From: Aquimarina sp042434915
GTDB taxonomy: Bacteria > Bacteroidota > Bacteroidia > Flavobacteriales > Flavobacteriaceae
Length of the DNA: 64,000 nucleotides
NCBI RefSeq assembly: GCF_042434915.1
Contig: NZ_CP170198.1
Span: 1,550,001-1,614,000 of the forward strand
Direction of reading: 5' to 3'
The position numbers and the translations under genes were made by a program. Shown piece by piece: positions 44,641 to 54,612 of the stretch (its first letter is position 1; the number at the start of each line of letters is the position of its first letter). The notes below the pieces were generated by a model, which made no database searches, was not told where the DNA came from, and was given only the letters and a program-made list of their open reading frames with translations.

Positions 44641-44916
44641 TTATAAAAAGACACTAACTTTTCGGATAAACAAAGAATCAAATTTTCATATTTTGTTTTT
44701 AATTTATCATTTTTTAAATACCAAATTAAATTTGGTAGATATTATAAATATACAAAAACCTCTCAGAAAGCCTACAAAAGCTATGTTCTATACACGTTAT
44801 TGTGTTTTCTTACTTTGCTTTTTTTGGTTAATACGTATATAGTATGTATATTTGTCTTCGGATTGGGCTTTTCCCGGTCGGCATTTTTCCTCGGTCTTTA
44901 CTGGGGATTTTGTTTT
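44641..44916. other. Intergenic stretch between intron remnant and DUF3800 gene
   Basis: No supportable gene. A plus-strand hydrophobic frame at 44800-44991 overlaps the 3' end of the DUF3800 gene and looks spurious. Confidence 0.5.
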
Positions 44917-45648
44917 TTATGGGAATACTTTATAACCAAATTTCTTGTTTTTTATTATATCATAAGCTCTATTTACTTGATTTGGTCTTAAATATTTCAG
45001 ACCAATTGGTCTAGCTGTTAGATCAGCTAACTGTAATCCACTAGAATTCGTTTTTTTGTCAGAGATTAAAAATTTATATGCCATTTTGCCAAAGTTTATA
45101 TTTTTATATCCGAACTGTTGATTTTCAGTACAAATTCTCAAAAATTCAAGTTCTAAATCTTTGTCTTCATTATTTCCCCTTTTTTCAAAAATCAAAGAAA
45201 TTTCTTTTCCTTCTTGACCGTCATATAATAGTATTTGATTTAGCTTTTCTAAACCGAAGCGTAAACCTAAATAATAAGGGTTAAAAGGCTTATTGTATTT
45301 CGACATAAGTTTTCTTTTATCAATAACTATGGGAACAATCTGAAAAGGAATATTTTCGATAATTTTTGATAAATCTGACATAAAGCTTTCTCTTAATTCT
45401 CTGTTAGTTCGCAAAAACTTAAAAGGCTCTTTATTCTTTCTTATATCTATTTCGTGTAGAACTATTTGGTCGTGTCCAAAATACTTAAATTTAAAACGTT
45501 GAAGTTCTGGAACTGCTTGTTCTATGTAATTAGATATTTTAAAACAACAAAAAGTCAATACAAATATTGGGTAATTATTGTCAATATTTTTCAATCCGTG
45601 GTCTCCTGATTCATCTACATAAACAATATAGTCTCCTTTTTCTGTCAT
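44917..45648 (-). CDS. DUF3800 domain protein
   Basis: 243 residues. DUF3800 marks are YIVYVDESGDHGL at residues 8-20 (acidic pair D-E), LHEIDIRK in the middle, and LQLADLTARPIG near the C-terminus. The RNase H-like family is usually found on mobile or defence islands; a nuclease role is suspected but not demonstrated. It sits alone between an intron remnant and a minisatellite. Confidence 0.88.
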   Translation of the reverse strand: MTEKGDYIVYVDESGDHGLKNIDNNYPIFVLTFCCFKISNYIEQAVPELQRFKFKYFGHDQIVLHEIDIRKNKEPFKFLRTNRELRESFMSDLSKIIENIPFQIVPIVIDKRKLMSKYNKPFNPYYLGLRFGLEKLNQILLYDGQEGKEISLIFEKRGNNEDKDLELEFLRICTENQQFGYKNINFGKMAYKFLISDKKTNSSGLQLADLTARPIGLKYLRPNQVNRAYDIIKNKKFGYKVFP

Positions 45649-45837
45649 AAATTTTAGTCTCTATTCATATTTTCGAGCTTATTGTCAACAATGTTATATT
45701 GTCACCTATGATAACTATATTTCTCTTTTACAAACACTACCCTTGGGATACTAAGTGGGGTTGGTAGTGGGTTTTATTAGTACTAAACTACATAATTTAT
45801 TATATATAAACTACGTAAGGATCCAACAGATTTTAAA
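45649..45837. other. Upstream region of DUF3800 gene
   Basis: AT-rich, no gene. It presumably holds the DUF3800 promoter. Confidence 0.5.
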
Positions 45838-46040
45838 ACCCTTCAGGACAAGGGCGGCAACATTTCCCACCTCTGGGAAAGCTTCCTGACAAGTGCGGCA
45901 ACGTTTCCCACCTTCGGGAAAGTTTCCTGACAAGTGCGGCAACATTTCTCACCATCGGGAAAGCTTCCTGAAAAGTGCGGCAACGTTTCCCACCTCTGGG
46001 AAAGCTTCCTGACAAGTGCGGCAACTTTCCAAGCAGTGGT
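45838..46040. repeat. 41-bp minisatellite, about 4.5 copies, with internal hairpins
   Basis: The gcggcaac core recurs at 45854, 45895, 45936, 45977 and 46018, an exact 41-base period. Each unit contains an inverted repeat, TTTCCCACCTCTGGGAAA. The loop varies between copies (cctc, cttc, catc) while the stem is mostly kept. By my count the unit is 23/41 G+C, much richer than its surroundings. No protein is encoded in any frame I trust, and there are no spacers, so it is not a CRISPR array. Confidence 0.9.
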
Positions 46041-46306
46041 GGCAAGGGTTTAGCAAAATATGTGCTTTGCTAAATAATGAAACTATACCGTATTTTTATC
46101 GTTTTTTACTAGTTTAAACAGGTGTTGTTTGCTTTGAAGCTTTTATTGTTTGTTCACCTAGATACCTAACGGGAGAGATATTTAACTAGCTTATGGATAC
46201 TATAATCATAAAAAAAAGCAAACAGTACTAACCATTTGTAGATTCTATTTTTTGCCCCTTATCTCAGGCTGCCTCTTAAGGTTTCTAACGGATCAAAAAC
46301 TTGTGG
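46041..46306. other. Gap between minisatellite and mscS
   Basis: No gene seen. It contains the 3' flank of the MscS gene; the last bases (gtggctattgaat) match the flank of the mscS pseudogene fragment (gttgctattaaat). Confidence 0.5.
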
Positions 46307-47167
46307 CTATTGAATGATTTTGCGTAAAGGTATTGGCATCTCAATACCTTCGGCTATAAAACGTTTTTGTACAGCCTCTTTAAGGTCGCATTTCATCTTA
46401 AACTCCATAAAGGGATCTGATATCCATACATAAGCTCTTATTTGAATATACGTATCAAAAACTTCGATAACACGCACCTCTACATCACTTACTGTCTTAT
46501 TTTCAATCTCAAAGTTCGTTCGGTTATCAAAGTATAAGGATAATTTTCGGGCCTCTTCTTGAATAATAATTCTAGTCTTATCAATATCTGCGAATAATCC
46601 TATCTTAAAATTATTAAAACTCAATATTTTAGAGTTACGAATATTATGATTAAGTACAGATTCATTGCTAATTACAGAGTTAGGAATGATTAATAGCTTA
46701 TTTTCAAACGTACGAATAACAGTTTGTCTCAAATTAATATCTTCGACAATTCCTAAGCGTTCTTCATCAAGTTTTATATAATCCCCTACTCTGAAGGGTT
46801 TAAAAATAACAATAAAAATACCAGCAATAATATTGGCTACAGCCGCCTGTGCTGCAAAGGCTATAACCGCTGCTAATATCCCTGCTCCAGAAAAGATATA
46901 GGTTGCTTTTTCTCTAAGGCCAGGAACTGTTAGAACTATAATAAAAATACCTAAAAGAAAGAGCAACAAACGAAGTGCATTCTTAAAAAATTTGATTTGG
47001 GTAACTCCTCGTAATGCTTTATTCTGTCTGTAATACAAGAATTTACCAAGTATAAAACCTAAAATTAATGATACTGCCCAGCATATTAGCAGTACTGCCA
47101 AACTATAGAGCAATGTACCCTCTACGGTGGATACATCTATGTATTTTTGAAGAAACTTTTCCATCAA
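46307..47167 (-). CDS. MscS-family mechanosensitive channel
   Basis: 286 residues. Three membrane helices: about 17-40, 60-80 and the pore-lining segment about 92-122 (AGILAAVIAFAAQAAVANII). The MscS beta domain follows (FRVGDYIKLDEERLGIVEDI, LLIIPNSVISNESVLN). The channel releases solutes under hypo-osmotic shock. Three bases separate it from parC. A dead 3' copy of this gene or a close paralogue lies 4.5 kb away at 41.8 kb. Confidence 0.92.
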   Translation of the reverse strand: MMEKFLQKYIDVSTVEGTLLYSLAVLLICWAVSLILGFILGKFLYYRQNKALRGVTQIKFFKNALRLLLFLLGIFIIVLTVPGLREKATYIFSGAGILAAVIAFAAQAAVANIIAGIFIVIFKPFRVGDYIKLDEERLGIVEDINLRQTVIRTFENKLLIIPNSVISNESVLNHNIRNSKILSFNNFKIGLFADIDKTRIIIQEEARKLSLYFDNRTNFEIENKTVSDVEVRVIEVFDTYIQIRAYVWISDPFMEFKMKCDLKEAVQKRFIAEGIEMPIPLRKIIQ

Positions 47168-47170
47168 AAA

Positions 47171-49837
47171 TTAAAATAAGGTTGTTTGTGCCTCATCATC
47201 ATTTTCTTCCCCCTTGGTATCTGGAGTAGATTTTTCTTTATCGGGTGTCACTGGTACCTCATCGTTAACCTCGATATCCTCTGGTTTTATAGGTTCTGGT
47301 TCTTCAAAAGGTATAGGCGCTAATAAGTTAAGTTGTTTCACCTTTTCAGTTGTTAATTGATTCCCCAACGCTTTGATTCCTTTTATCGAAATAAATTCTT
47401 CTAATTCAATTTGATCACTTGGTTTTTGCTCCTTACCCCTTATTTTATTATACACTATCTCCACCTGAGGTTTGTAATCTGTTGATAGAATTTCCAATTG
47501 CGTCTTGGGATGTTCGGTTACAAAAACTTCCTCTTTTTCTGGATTTTCTATTAAGAAACGTTTTACAAAATATCGCTCTTTTTCTCCGTCCCAATAAATG
47601 GCAGAAACTGGTTTTTTGGGCTTCCACTTCTCTAAAACAATCATATCAGAATCAAAGTGAGCGGTAATCTCGGGGACTATCGTTTTTGCAACACCCCGTT
47701 GATTAATAATTAATAAGCGATCCTCTCCTCTAAACTCTCCTAACAACTCCCCTCTACCATCTACATTGAGTCGCTGCACTGTCTCATCAAACCAAATTTT
47801 TCTTGGCTTTAAAGTTGAAACTCCTTGCTCTTTTAATTCAATTCGTTTAATATTATACTTGGTCACGATATTACCCTTAACCCCTCGTCCTTTAATTAAA
47901 AGATCGGCAAAATCGAGATCAAATTTTAATTTTTTGATACTTCCCGCCTGTCTTAAATGAATGGTTACAACCTCGGCTTCTCCATTGGGATTTGCAGAAA
48001 AGTAGGATAGTTTAGAATTCTTTTTACCCTGTGTTATATCATACTCTTTATCTCGAGTAATACTGGTTACTGCAAAACGTTTTACGTAGGATGCACCGCC
48101 CTTACCATCTTGATAGATGATATTATAGATCGTACGTTTATCCTTTTTCTTAAACACCGCTACATGGATAATATCTTTACCTATAAAGGTTTTGGCATCT
48201 ACCCGAGTGACCATCATTTTACCCTCTGCAGTAAAACAGATTACATCATCAATATCTGAGCAATCTGCAACATATTCATCTTTACGCAATGAGGTTCCTA
48301 CGAAGCCCTCTTCTCTATTTACATAAAGCTTTGTATTTCTAATGATAACCTTGGTAGCTTCGATATCATCAAAAATTCTTATTTCTGTTTGTCGTTCACG
48401 ATCTTTACCATAGGTTGTTTTTAATCGTTTAAAGTGATCTATCGCGTATAGTACTAAATTATCCAGATGATGCCTTATTTGAGCTATATCTGCCTCAAGT
48501 GCTTCTATTTTTTGTTGCGCCTTATCAATATCAAATTTTGAAATTCTTTTTATACGTATTTCGGTCAATCGTACGATATCCTCTTCGGTAACTGCTCTTT
48601 TTAAGTGTTTGATATGAGGCTTCAAGCCTTTATCTATTGCATTTATAACACCTTGCCAGGTTTCCTCCTCCTCGATTTCTCGATAGATTCTATTCTCAAT
48701 AAAAATTCGTTCCAACGATGCAAAGTGCCATTGTTCTTGCAACTCATTAAGTTGGATTTCTAATTCACTTTTAAGCAATTCTACAGTATGATCAGTAGAA
48801 CGACGCAGCATCTCTGACACGCCTATAAAATTAGGACGGTTATCTTCAATTATACATCCTAAGGGTGAAATTGAGACTTCGCAGTTAGTAAAAGCGTACA
48901 AAGCATCAATAGTTTTATCAGGTGAAATTCCGCCAGGGAGGTGCACTAATATTTCGACTTTTGCTGCGGTATTATCTTCTATTTTTTTAACCTTAATCTT
49001 TCCTTTTTCATTCGCCTTTAAAATAGAATCTATCAAAGAACTTGTAGTAGTCGAAAAAGGAATTTCATTGATTACAAGGGTGTTTTTATCCAATTGGGAT
49101 ATTTTTGCACGAACTCGCACTTTACCTCCTCGCTGTCCATCATTGTAATTGGTGAAATCTGCGATTCCCGCTGTAGGAAAATCTGGTAAAATTGTAAATT
49201 TCTTTCCTTGTAAGTGCTTTATAGAGGCGTCAATAAGTTCTATAAAGTTATGTGGTAGTACTTTTGTGCTTAACCCCACCGCAATACCTTCGGCTCCTTG
49301 AGCTAGTAATAAAGGAAATTTAATAGGTAAATTAATAGGCTCTTTTTTACGCCCATCGTATGAAAGTTGCCAATCTGTAATCTTTGCATTATACACGACA
49401 TCCAACGCAAACTTGGATAAACGTGCTTCGATATATCGAGCTGCTGCTGCACGGTCACCAGTTAAAATATTACCCCAGTTACCCTGCATATCGATTAATA
49501 GATCTTTTTGACCTATCTGTACCATAGCATCCGAGATACTCGCATCTCCATGCGGGTGATATTGCATGGTATGCCCTACGATATTAGCTACTTTATTATA
49601 GCGGCCATCATCTAGATCTTTCATCGAGTGTAAAATACGACGCTGTACAGGTTTAAGTCCATCCTCGATTGCTGGTACGGCGCGTTCTAAAATTACATAA
49701 GAGGCATAATCCAAAAACCAATCTTTGTACATGCCAGAGACTTTGGTAATAACTTCTTGTGGCTCGTGTTGGGGTTCTTGGTTCTCTGCCGGAGTATTTT
49801 CTAACGGATCAGATTCGTTTTCCTTATCTGTATTCAT
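47171..49837 (-). CDS. parC: DNA topoisomerase IV subunit A
   Basis: 888 residues. The GyrA/ParC breakage-reunion domain has the catalytic Tyr at about residue 135 (AAARYIEARL) and the quinolone-pocket segment YHPHGDASISDAMVQIGQKD. A beta-pinwheel C-terminal domain is followed by an acidic tail. Chromosome decatenation with ParE, whose gene lies just upstream. The residue equivalent to E. coli GyrA Ser83 is Ala, which I take as the normal Bacteroidota ParC state and not an acquired change. Confidence 0.94.
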   Translation of the reverse strand: MNTDKENESDPLENTPAENQEPQHEPQEVITKVSGMYKDWFLDYASYVILERAVPAIEDGLKPVQRRILHSMKDLDDGRYNKVANIVGHTMQYHPHGDASISDAMVQIGQKDLLIDMQGNWGNILTGDRAAAARYIEARLSKFALDVVYNAKITDWQLSYDGRKKEPINLPIKFPLLLAQGAEGIAVGLSTKVLPHNFIELIDASIKHLQGKKFTILPDFPTAGIADFTNYNDGQRGGKVRVRAKISQLDKNTLVINEIPFSTTTSSLIDSILKANEKGKIKVKKIEDNTAAKVEILVHLPGGISPDKTIDALYAFTNCEVSISPLGCIIEDNRPNFIGVSEMLRRSTDHTVELLKSELEIQLNELQEQWHFASLERIFIENRIYREIEEEETWQGVINAIDKGLKPHIKHLKRAVTEEDIVRLTEIRIKRISKFDIDKAQQKIEALEADIAQIRHHLDNLVLYAIDHFKRLKTTYGKDRERQTEIRIFDDIEATKVIIRNTKLYVNREEGFVGTSLRKDEYVADCSDIDDVICFTAEGKMMVTRVDAKTFIGKDIIHVAVFKKKDKRTIYNIIYQDGKGGASYVKRFAVTSITRDKEYDITQGKKNSKLSYFSANPNGEAEVVTIHLRQAGSIKKLKFDLDFADLLIKGRGVKGNIVTKYNIKRIELKEQGVSTLKPRKIWFDETVQRLNVDGRGELLGEFRGEDRLLIINQRGVAKTIVPEITAHFDSDMIVLEKWKPKKPVSAIYWDGEKERYFVKRFLIENPEKEEVFVTEHPKTQLEILSTDYKPQVEIVYNKIRGKEQKPSDQIELEEFISIKGIKALGNQLTTEKVKQLNLLAPIPFEEPEPIKPEDIEVNDEVPVTPDKEKSTPDTKGEENDDEAQTTLF

Positions 49838-49861
49838 ATAAATTTAGGGATTCACTTAAAA

Positions 49862-51718
49862 TTATAGTTCTTCAATTGTATCCAATTCTACCTTGAGATT
49901 ATCGATAATAAATTCCTGTCGATCAGGAGTATTTTTACCCATATAAAAAGATAGCAATTCTTCTATAGTTTGTTCTTTGTCTAGCATTACAGGATCCAAA
50001 CGTATATCATCACCTATGAAATGTACGAACTCATCTGGAGAAATTTCACCTAATCCCTTAAAACGAGTAATCTCATGTTTTCCGGCTAATTTACTTATGG
50101 CATCACGCCGTTCTTGTTCAGAATAACAATAAATAGTTTCTTTTTTATTTCGTACTCGGAATAAAGGTGTTTGTAATATATAAAGATGTCCTTCTTTAAT
50201 AAGCTCTGGGAAAAACTGTAAGAAAAATGTGATCAATAAGAGTCGTATGTGCATACCATCTACATCGGCATCGGTGGCTATCACAATATTGTTATAGCGC
50301 AAATCCTCCATAGATTCCTCAATATTGAGCGCTGCCTGCAATAGATTAAACTCTTCATTCTCATAAACAATTTTTTTGCTCATGTTGTAGCAGTTAAGCG
50401 GCTTTCCTCTTAAACTAAACACCGCTTGTGTGTTAACGTCTCTAGATTTGGTTATCGAACCACTAGCTGAATCCCCCTCGGTTATAAAAAGTGTACTTTC
50501 TAGATTACGATCTTTTTTACTATCGGTTAAGTGGACTCTACAATCCCTAAGTTTTTTGTTATGTAAACTAGCTTTTTTTGCACGCTCTTTGGCTAATTTT
50601 CGAATTCCTGAAAGATCTTTACGTTCTCGCTCTGCTTGCAAAATCTTGCGCTGTAATTGCTCTGCAGTAGCCGAATTTTTATGTAGATAATTATCTAGCT
50701 TTGTTTTTAAGAAATCATTGATAAAGGTACGAACCGTTGGCAAACCATCTCCCATATCGGTAGATCCTAATTTTGTCTTGGTCTGGCTCTCAAAAACAGG
50801 TTCGGTTACTTTAATGCTAATAGCAGAAACAATAGACTTACGAATATCACTCGCTTCATAATTTTTACCGTAAAACTCGCGAACAGTTTTGACAACTGCT
50901 TCTCTAAATGCTGCTTGATGCGTTCCTCCTTGTGTAGTATTTTGACCGTTTACAAAAGAATGGTACTCTTCACTGTATTGGGTTTTACTATGGGTAATAG
51001 CAACTTCTATATCATCACCTCTAAGATGAATAATATCGTACAGTCGATCCTCTTCTCCTATACTCTCTGAAAGTAAATCTTTAAGTCCGTTTTCAGAAAA
51101 GAATTTTTCACCGTTAAAAATAATGGTTAACCCTGGATTGAGATACACATAATTTTTAAGCATTTTGGCTACATACTCTGCGCGGTACTTATAATTTTTA
51201 AAAATGGAATCATCGGGGATAAAAGAAACTTTGGTTCCTCGTCTTCTCGAAGTTTCTTCAAGGGTATCTCTATTAATTAAGTTTCCTTTTTCGAACTCGG
51301 CAGAGGCTGATTTTCCTTCTCTCGTAGACTCTACTCTAAAAAAGGATGATAAAGCATTAACAGCTTTGGTTCCTACTCCGTTTAATCCAACCGATTTCTT
51401 AAAAGCTTTGCTGTCATATTTTCCTCCTGTATTCATTTTGGATACAACATCAACGACTTTACCCAAAGGAATTCCACGACCATAATCTCGCACAATCACT
51501 TTTTCTCCTTGGATTGAAACGTCTATAGTTTTTCCTCCTCCCATGACAAATTCGTCAATAGAGTTATCCAATACTTCTTTTAATAAAATGTAAATACCAT
51601 CATCTGCAGAGGAACCGTCACCTAACTTACCAATATACATCCCAGGACGCATACGGATGTGTTCTTTCCAGTCAAGAGATCGAATGTTATCTTCTGTATA
51701 CTTCGTTTCGTTGCTCAT
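49862..51718 (-). CDS. parE: DNA topoisomerase IV subunit B
   Basis: 618 residues. GHKL ATPase domain (LKEVLDNSIDEFVMGGGKTI, VRDYGRGIPLGKVVDVV), transducer domain, and TOPRIM domain with EGDSASGS at about 414-421 and the DADVDGMHIR metal site. It pairs with ParC, 24 bases downstream. The length fits ParE over the longer GyrB forms. Confidence 0.94.
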   Translation of the reverse strand: MSNETKYTEDNIRSLDWKEHIRMRPGMYIGKLGDGSSADDGIYILLKEVLDNSIDEFVMGGGKTIDVSIQGEKVIVRDYGRGIPLGKVVDVVSKMNTGGKYDSKAFKKSVGLNGVGTKAVNALSSFFRVESTREGKSASAEFEKGNLINRDTLEETSRRRGTKVSFIPDDSIFKNYKYRAEYVAKMLKNYVYLNPGLTIIFNGEKFFSENGLKDLLSESIGEEDRLYDIIHLRGDDIEVAITHSKTQYSEEYHSFVNGQNTTQGGTHQAAFREAVVKTVREFYGKNYEASDIRKSIVSAISIKVTEPVFESQTKTKLGSTDMGDGLPTVRTFINDFLKTKLDNYLHKNSATAEQLQRKILQAERERKDLSGIRKLAKERAKKASLHNKKLRDCRVHLTDSKKDRNLESTLFITEGDSASGSITKSRDVNTQAVFSLRGKPLNCYNMSKKIVYENEEFNLLQAALNIEESMEDLRYNNIVIATDADVDGMHIRLLLITFFLQFFPELIKEGHLYILQTPLFRVRNKKETIYCYSEQERRDAISKLAGKHEITRFKGLGEISPDEFVHFIGDDIRLDPVMLDKEQTIEELLSFYMGKNTPDRQEFIIDNLKVELDTIEEL

Positions 51719-51969
51719 AAATTTTGGGTAGAATGCTTGCTAAGATAAGACTTCACCTACAAATTTAAAACTTGCTAATTACAAAGTAATTAACAATTAT
51801 AAATCCGACATTGTTGATTAATTGATTTACAGATTCTTACCCATATAACTTGATTACCATACTTCGTATTTCAATTGTATAGCTTTTCTCTGATTACTAC
51901 CAATGAATTGTATGAAATTTTGGTATAAAAATTGTTTCTTATATTTACAAATTAATTTAAAAAAGTTTT

Positions 51970-52512
51970 ATGATGATCAAAAAATTTCCCAAATCTTTTC
52001 TGATACTCTTCACATTTGCCCTAAGCTTACTAGCTTGTGATGCAGTAGATGATTTATTGACCTTTACAATTACAGACGATATTGATTTTGAAGTATCCTC
52101 AGGAATTCCAATTTCTACTCCCTTTGAAATAAGTACTCCGCCCGTTGAGAGTAATTCAAAAAGTGAATTTGAAAATAATAATAGTCGAGTTGATTTAGTT
52201 AAAGAAATAAAGTTAAAATCTTTAAATCTGGCCATTACCTCGCCTGAAGGAAAGACCTTTAGTTTTTTAAAATCAATCAAAATTTTTATTTCGGACAGCA
52301 ATGATAAAAATGAAATTGAACTTGCTTCACTAGACACGGTTCCAGAAGATGCCAAAACAATTTCGTTAGAAACAACTAATACTGCTCTAGATGCGTATGT
52401 AAAAGGTTCTTCATACAATTTACGTACCGAAGTAGTTACTAGAGAAACTCTTACAGAAACAGTTGCAATAAATGCAGAAATGAAATATCAAGTTACGGCA
52501 GATCCACTATAG
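51970..52512 (+). CDS. Lipoprotein of unknown function
   Basis: 180 residues with a lipobox (ALSLLACDAVDD, Cys about 23). The mature part is beta-rich and Ser/Thr-rich and acidic; it may belong to the poorly described flavobacterial lipoproteins with SPEGKTFSFLKSIKIFISDS-type segments. Two start codons (51970, 51973) are possible. An approximate promoter (TTTTGG at 51918, TATATTTA at 51940) lies upstream. Confidence 0.75.
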   Translation: MMIKKFPKSFLILFTFALSLLACDAVDDLLTFTITDDIDFEVSSGIPISTPFEISTPPVESNSKSEFENNNSRVDLVKEIKLKSLNLAITSPEGKTFSFLKSIKIFISDSNDKNEIELASLDTVPEDAKTISLETTNTALDAYVKGSSYNLRTEVVTRETLTETVAINAEMKYQVTADPL

Positions 52513-52530
52513 TGTATTAAAATATACCGT

Positions 52531-52572
52531 AAAAAGCAAACTCGTGAACAATTATCACGAGTTTGCTTTTTT
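52531..52572. terminator. Terminator between lipoprotein and M61 peptidase genes
   Basis: AAAAAGCAAACTCGTGA pairs with TCACGAGTTTGCTTTTTT across a short loop. It lies between convergent genes and can act in both directions. Confidence 0.9.
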
Positions 52573-52584
52573 ATAAATCTATGA

Positions 52585-54459
52585 CTATCCTTTTAACCAA
52601 GCATTTCTTAGTGCGTGTTGTTTCTCTGTACCATTTTTATTTAATGTTATCTTTTTACCCTGAGTATATGATTTGACCAATTTAGTTTCGACAACCACTT
52701 CTTCTCCTCCTCTATTCAATACTACTTTTATAGGATCACCTTCTTGCCATTGTAAGGAGCCTCTAAGCACCATATTTGCATTTTGCAAAGTAAGGGGTTC
52801 ATCATTTACAGAAACGATAAGATCGTTAGGTAATACTCCGTTATCCGCCCAAAAGCTGTTATCCACCACTAATTCATTAAAATAAATAGCGTCTTTATCT
52901 GTATCCCCAGCTACAATGAGAGCTCCTGCATTTTGTATATAGTTTGTTTCGACCTTGCTTGAAAAAATTGTTAAACCGACTTTTTCTAAAAATGTTTCGT
53001 AGTTAATAGCTGTAGTGCCCTGAACGTGATCGTTTAAAAACGTTTCGATTGATGGATACGTCATTTTAGATATTTCTGTTAGTAAATCATCATCTTTAAA
53101 CGGTTTTTCCTTTCCATATTTATTAGATAATTCTTTCATAAGAGACAAAATACCTCTATCCCCATTGCTAGCCTCGCGCATTAATATATCAATACACATA
53201 CCTATCAAAGCTCCTTTTTGGTAAACATTAATATAATTAGCCGCATAAGGGTTCTCCAGGATATTTTCGCTCATTACTGTAAAACTCATGGTATCATTAA
53301 AACTCTTTGAAGAAGTCATCTTATCTAAGATTTTCTCATAAAATTCACTTTCTGAGACCAACCCTTGCTGTACTTGAAATAAAGTTGCAAAATATTCGGT
53401 TACCCCTTCATACATCCATAAATGTTTAGAGAAGGTTGGATTGTTATAATCGAAATAATGAACGTCTTCAGAATGAACACTAAGCGGTGTCACAATATGA
53501 AAGAATTCATGAGAAACCACATCAATCATAGCACTAGCTAAAGCTTCGTTAGGCATCTGTTCTGGCAATACCACCACGGTAGAGGTATGATGCTCTAAAG
53601 CACCGAAACCAGTTGGTGCTGTATCTGATCCCGAAGATAAATATAAATAAATATCATATCTAGGTGTACTATCTATATCACCCAGATATGCTTTTTGAGC
53701 TTTCATCATTTTGAATACAGTTTCTTTTATAGCTTTTGCCGTATGTACGTTGTTTGGAGAATATACACTCAATACGATTTTAATATCTCCAACCTTAAAT
53801 TCTTCAACATCTAAGGCTCCATACATCATAGGATTATCTGTTATCTCAAAATAACGATTCGCCATATAGGTGTCAACCATTGTGTTATCATCTTTAAGTA
53901 TAGAACTCGTTAGTGGTAATGCCGAAGTTTTTAGAACTGTACTTGGTCTATGCACATTTAAACTATATTGATTGGTTTTTAACTTATCAAAGTATCCTAT
54001 GAAACCGTGTAAGTTTAAGACAAAGTTATCTGGCTCGATATTAGTACCCGACGGTGAGAAAGGAGTTTTTTGAGAAGTCTGTTCTATATCGTAGGTATCG
54101 TTAACAAAATATTGAATTACATCTAATTGCTGTGCATTTTGTATTTGCCATGAATTGGTATCAATTTTGGTAACTACTATTTCTTTACCTGTATAATCTA
54201 AAGCTTTAAAGTTTTCGATAAAAGATCCAAAATTACTTATTGCATATGTACCTTGTACGACTTTTGGCAATCGATAGGTAATCGTATCTTGTATAAATCT
54301 TCCTGGATTTATCGTTACTAACACCTTATCTTCTTGTACATTTACCAAATCAATAGAAGTTACAATCGGTGTATTTATAGCCAAATCATTATTTTGTTTA
54401 GTCGTTCCACACCCATACAATAAAATTGACATACATGCGGTAGCTATTATTTTTTTCAT
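52585..54459 (-). CDS. M61-family peptidase lipoprotein with PDZ domain
   Basis: 624 residues from the ATG at 54459, where a lipobox follows (SILLYGCGTT); the frame opens 13 codons earlier at 54498. The N-terminal domain is that of M61 peptidases. The zinc motif is H317-E-F-F-H321, with ThrTyrGlu-like downstream context (WMYEGVTEYFATL). A PDZ domain is near the C-terminus (LPNDLIVSVNDEPLTLQNAN). Glycyl aminopeptidase-type enzyme, probably anchored at a membrane. Confidence 0.93.
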   Translation of the reverse strand: MKKIIATACMSILLYGCGTTKQNNDLAINTPIVTSIDLVNVQEDKVLVTINPGRFIQDTITYRLPKVVQGTYAISNFGSFIENFKALDYTGKEIVVTKIDTNSWQIQNAQQLDVIQYFVNDTYDIEQTSQKTPFSPSGTNIEPDNFVLNLHGFIGYFDKLKTNQYSLNVHRPSTVLKTSALPLTSSILKDDNTMVDTYMANRYFEITDNPMMYGALDVEEFKVGDIKIVLSVYSPNNVHTAKAIKETVFKMMKAQKAYLGDIDSTPRYDIYLYLSSGSDTAPTGFGALEHHTSTVVVLPEQMPNEALASAMIDVVSHEFFHIVTPLSVHSEDVHYFDYNNPTFSKHLWMYEGVTEYFATLFQVQQGLVSESEFYEKILDKMTSSKSFNDTMSFTVMSENILENPYAANYINVYQKGALIGMCIDILMREASNGDRGILSLMKELSNKYGKEKPFKDDDLLTEISKMTYPSIETFLNDHVQGTTAINYETFLEKVGLTIFSSKVETNYIQNAGALIVAGDTDKDAIYFNELVVDNSFWADNGVLPNDLIVSVNDEPLTLQNANMVLRGSLQWQEGDPIKVVLNRGGEEVVVETKLVKSYTQGKKITLNKNGTEKQHALRNAWLKG

Positions 54460-54612
54460 AAAACCTATCTTAATAAAATTTGTTACGTTAGCGTTCATTT
54501 TTATCCTTATATTACTACTCTATTGGACGCTTGACTTATAGTAGTGTTACAGCAAACAGTGTAAAAAAAGGTTTTTTCTTCAATATTTATTATAATTTTG
54601 AGAATTTAATCC

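Noticed and set aside
44800..44991. 63-residue hydrophobic plus-strand frame
   Set aside because: Overlaps the end of the DUF3800 gene on the other strand and has no start context or family match.
45833..46045. CRISPR array or repeat protein at the 41-bp repeats
   Set aside because: Repeats are directly tandem with no spacers, and the frame changes between units, so it is neither CRISPR nor a repeat-coded protein.
47171..49837. Quinolone-resistance mutation in ParC (Ala at the Ser83-equivalent)
   Set aside because: The HPHGDAS context appears to be the native form in Bacteroidota ParC, so it is not evidence of acquired resistance.
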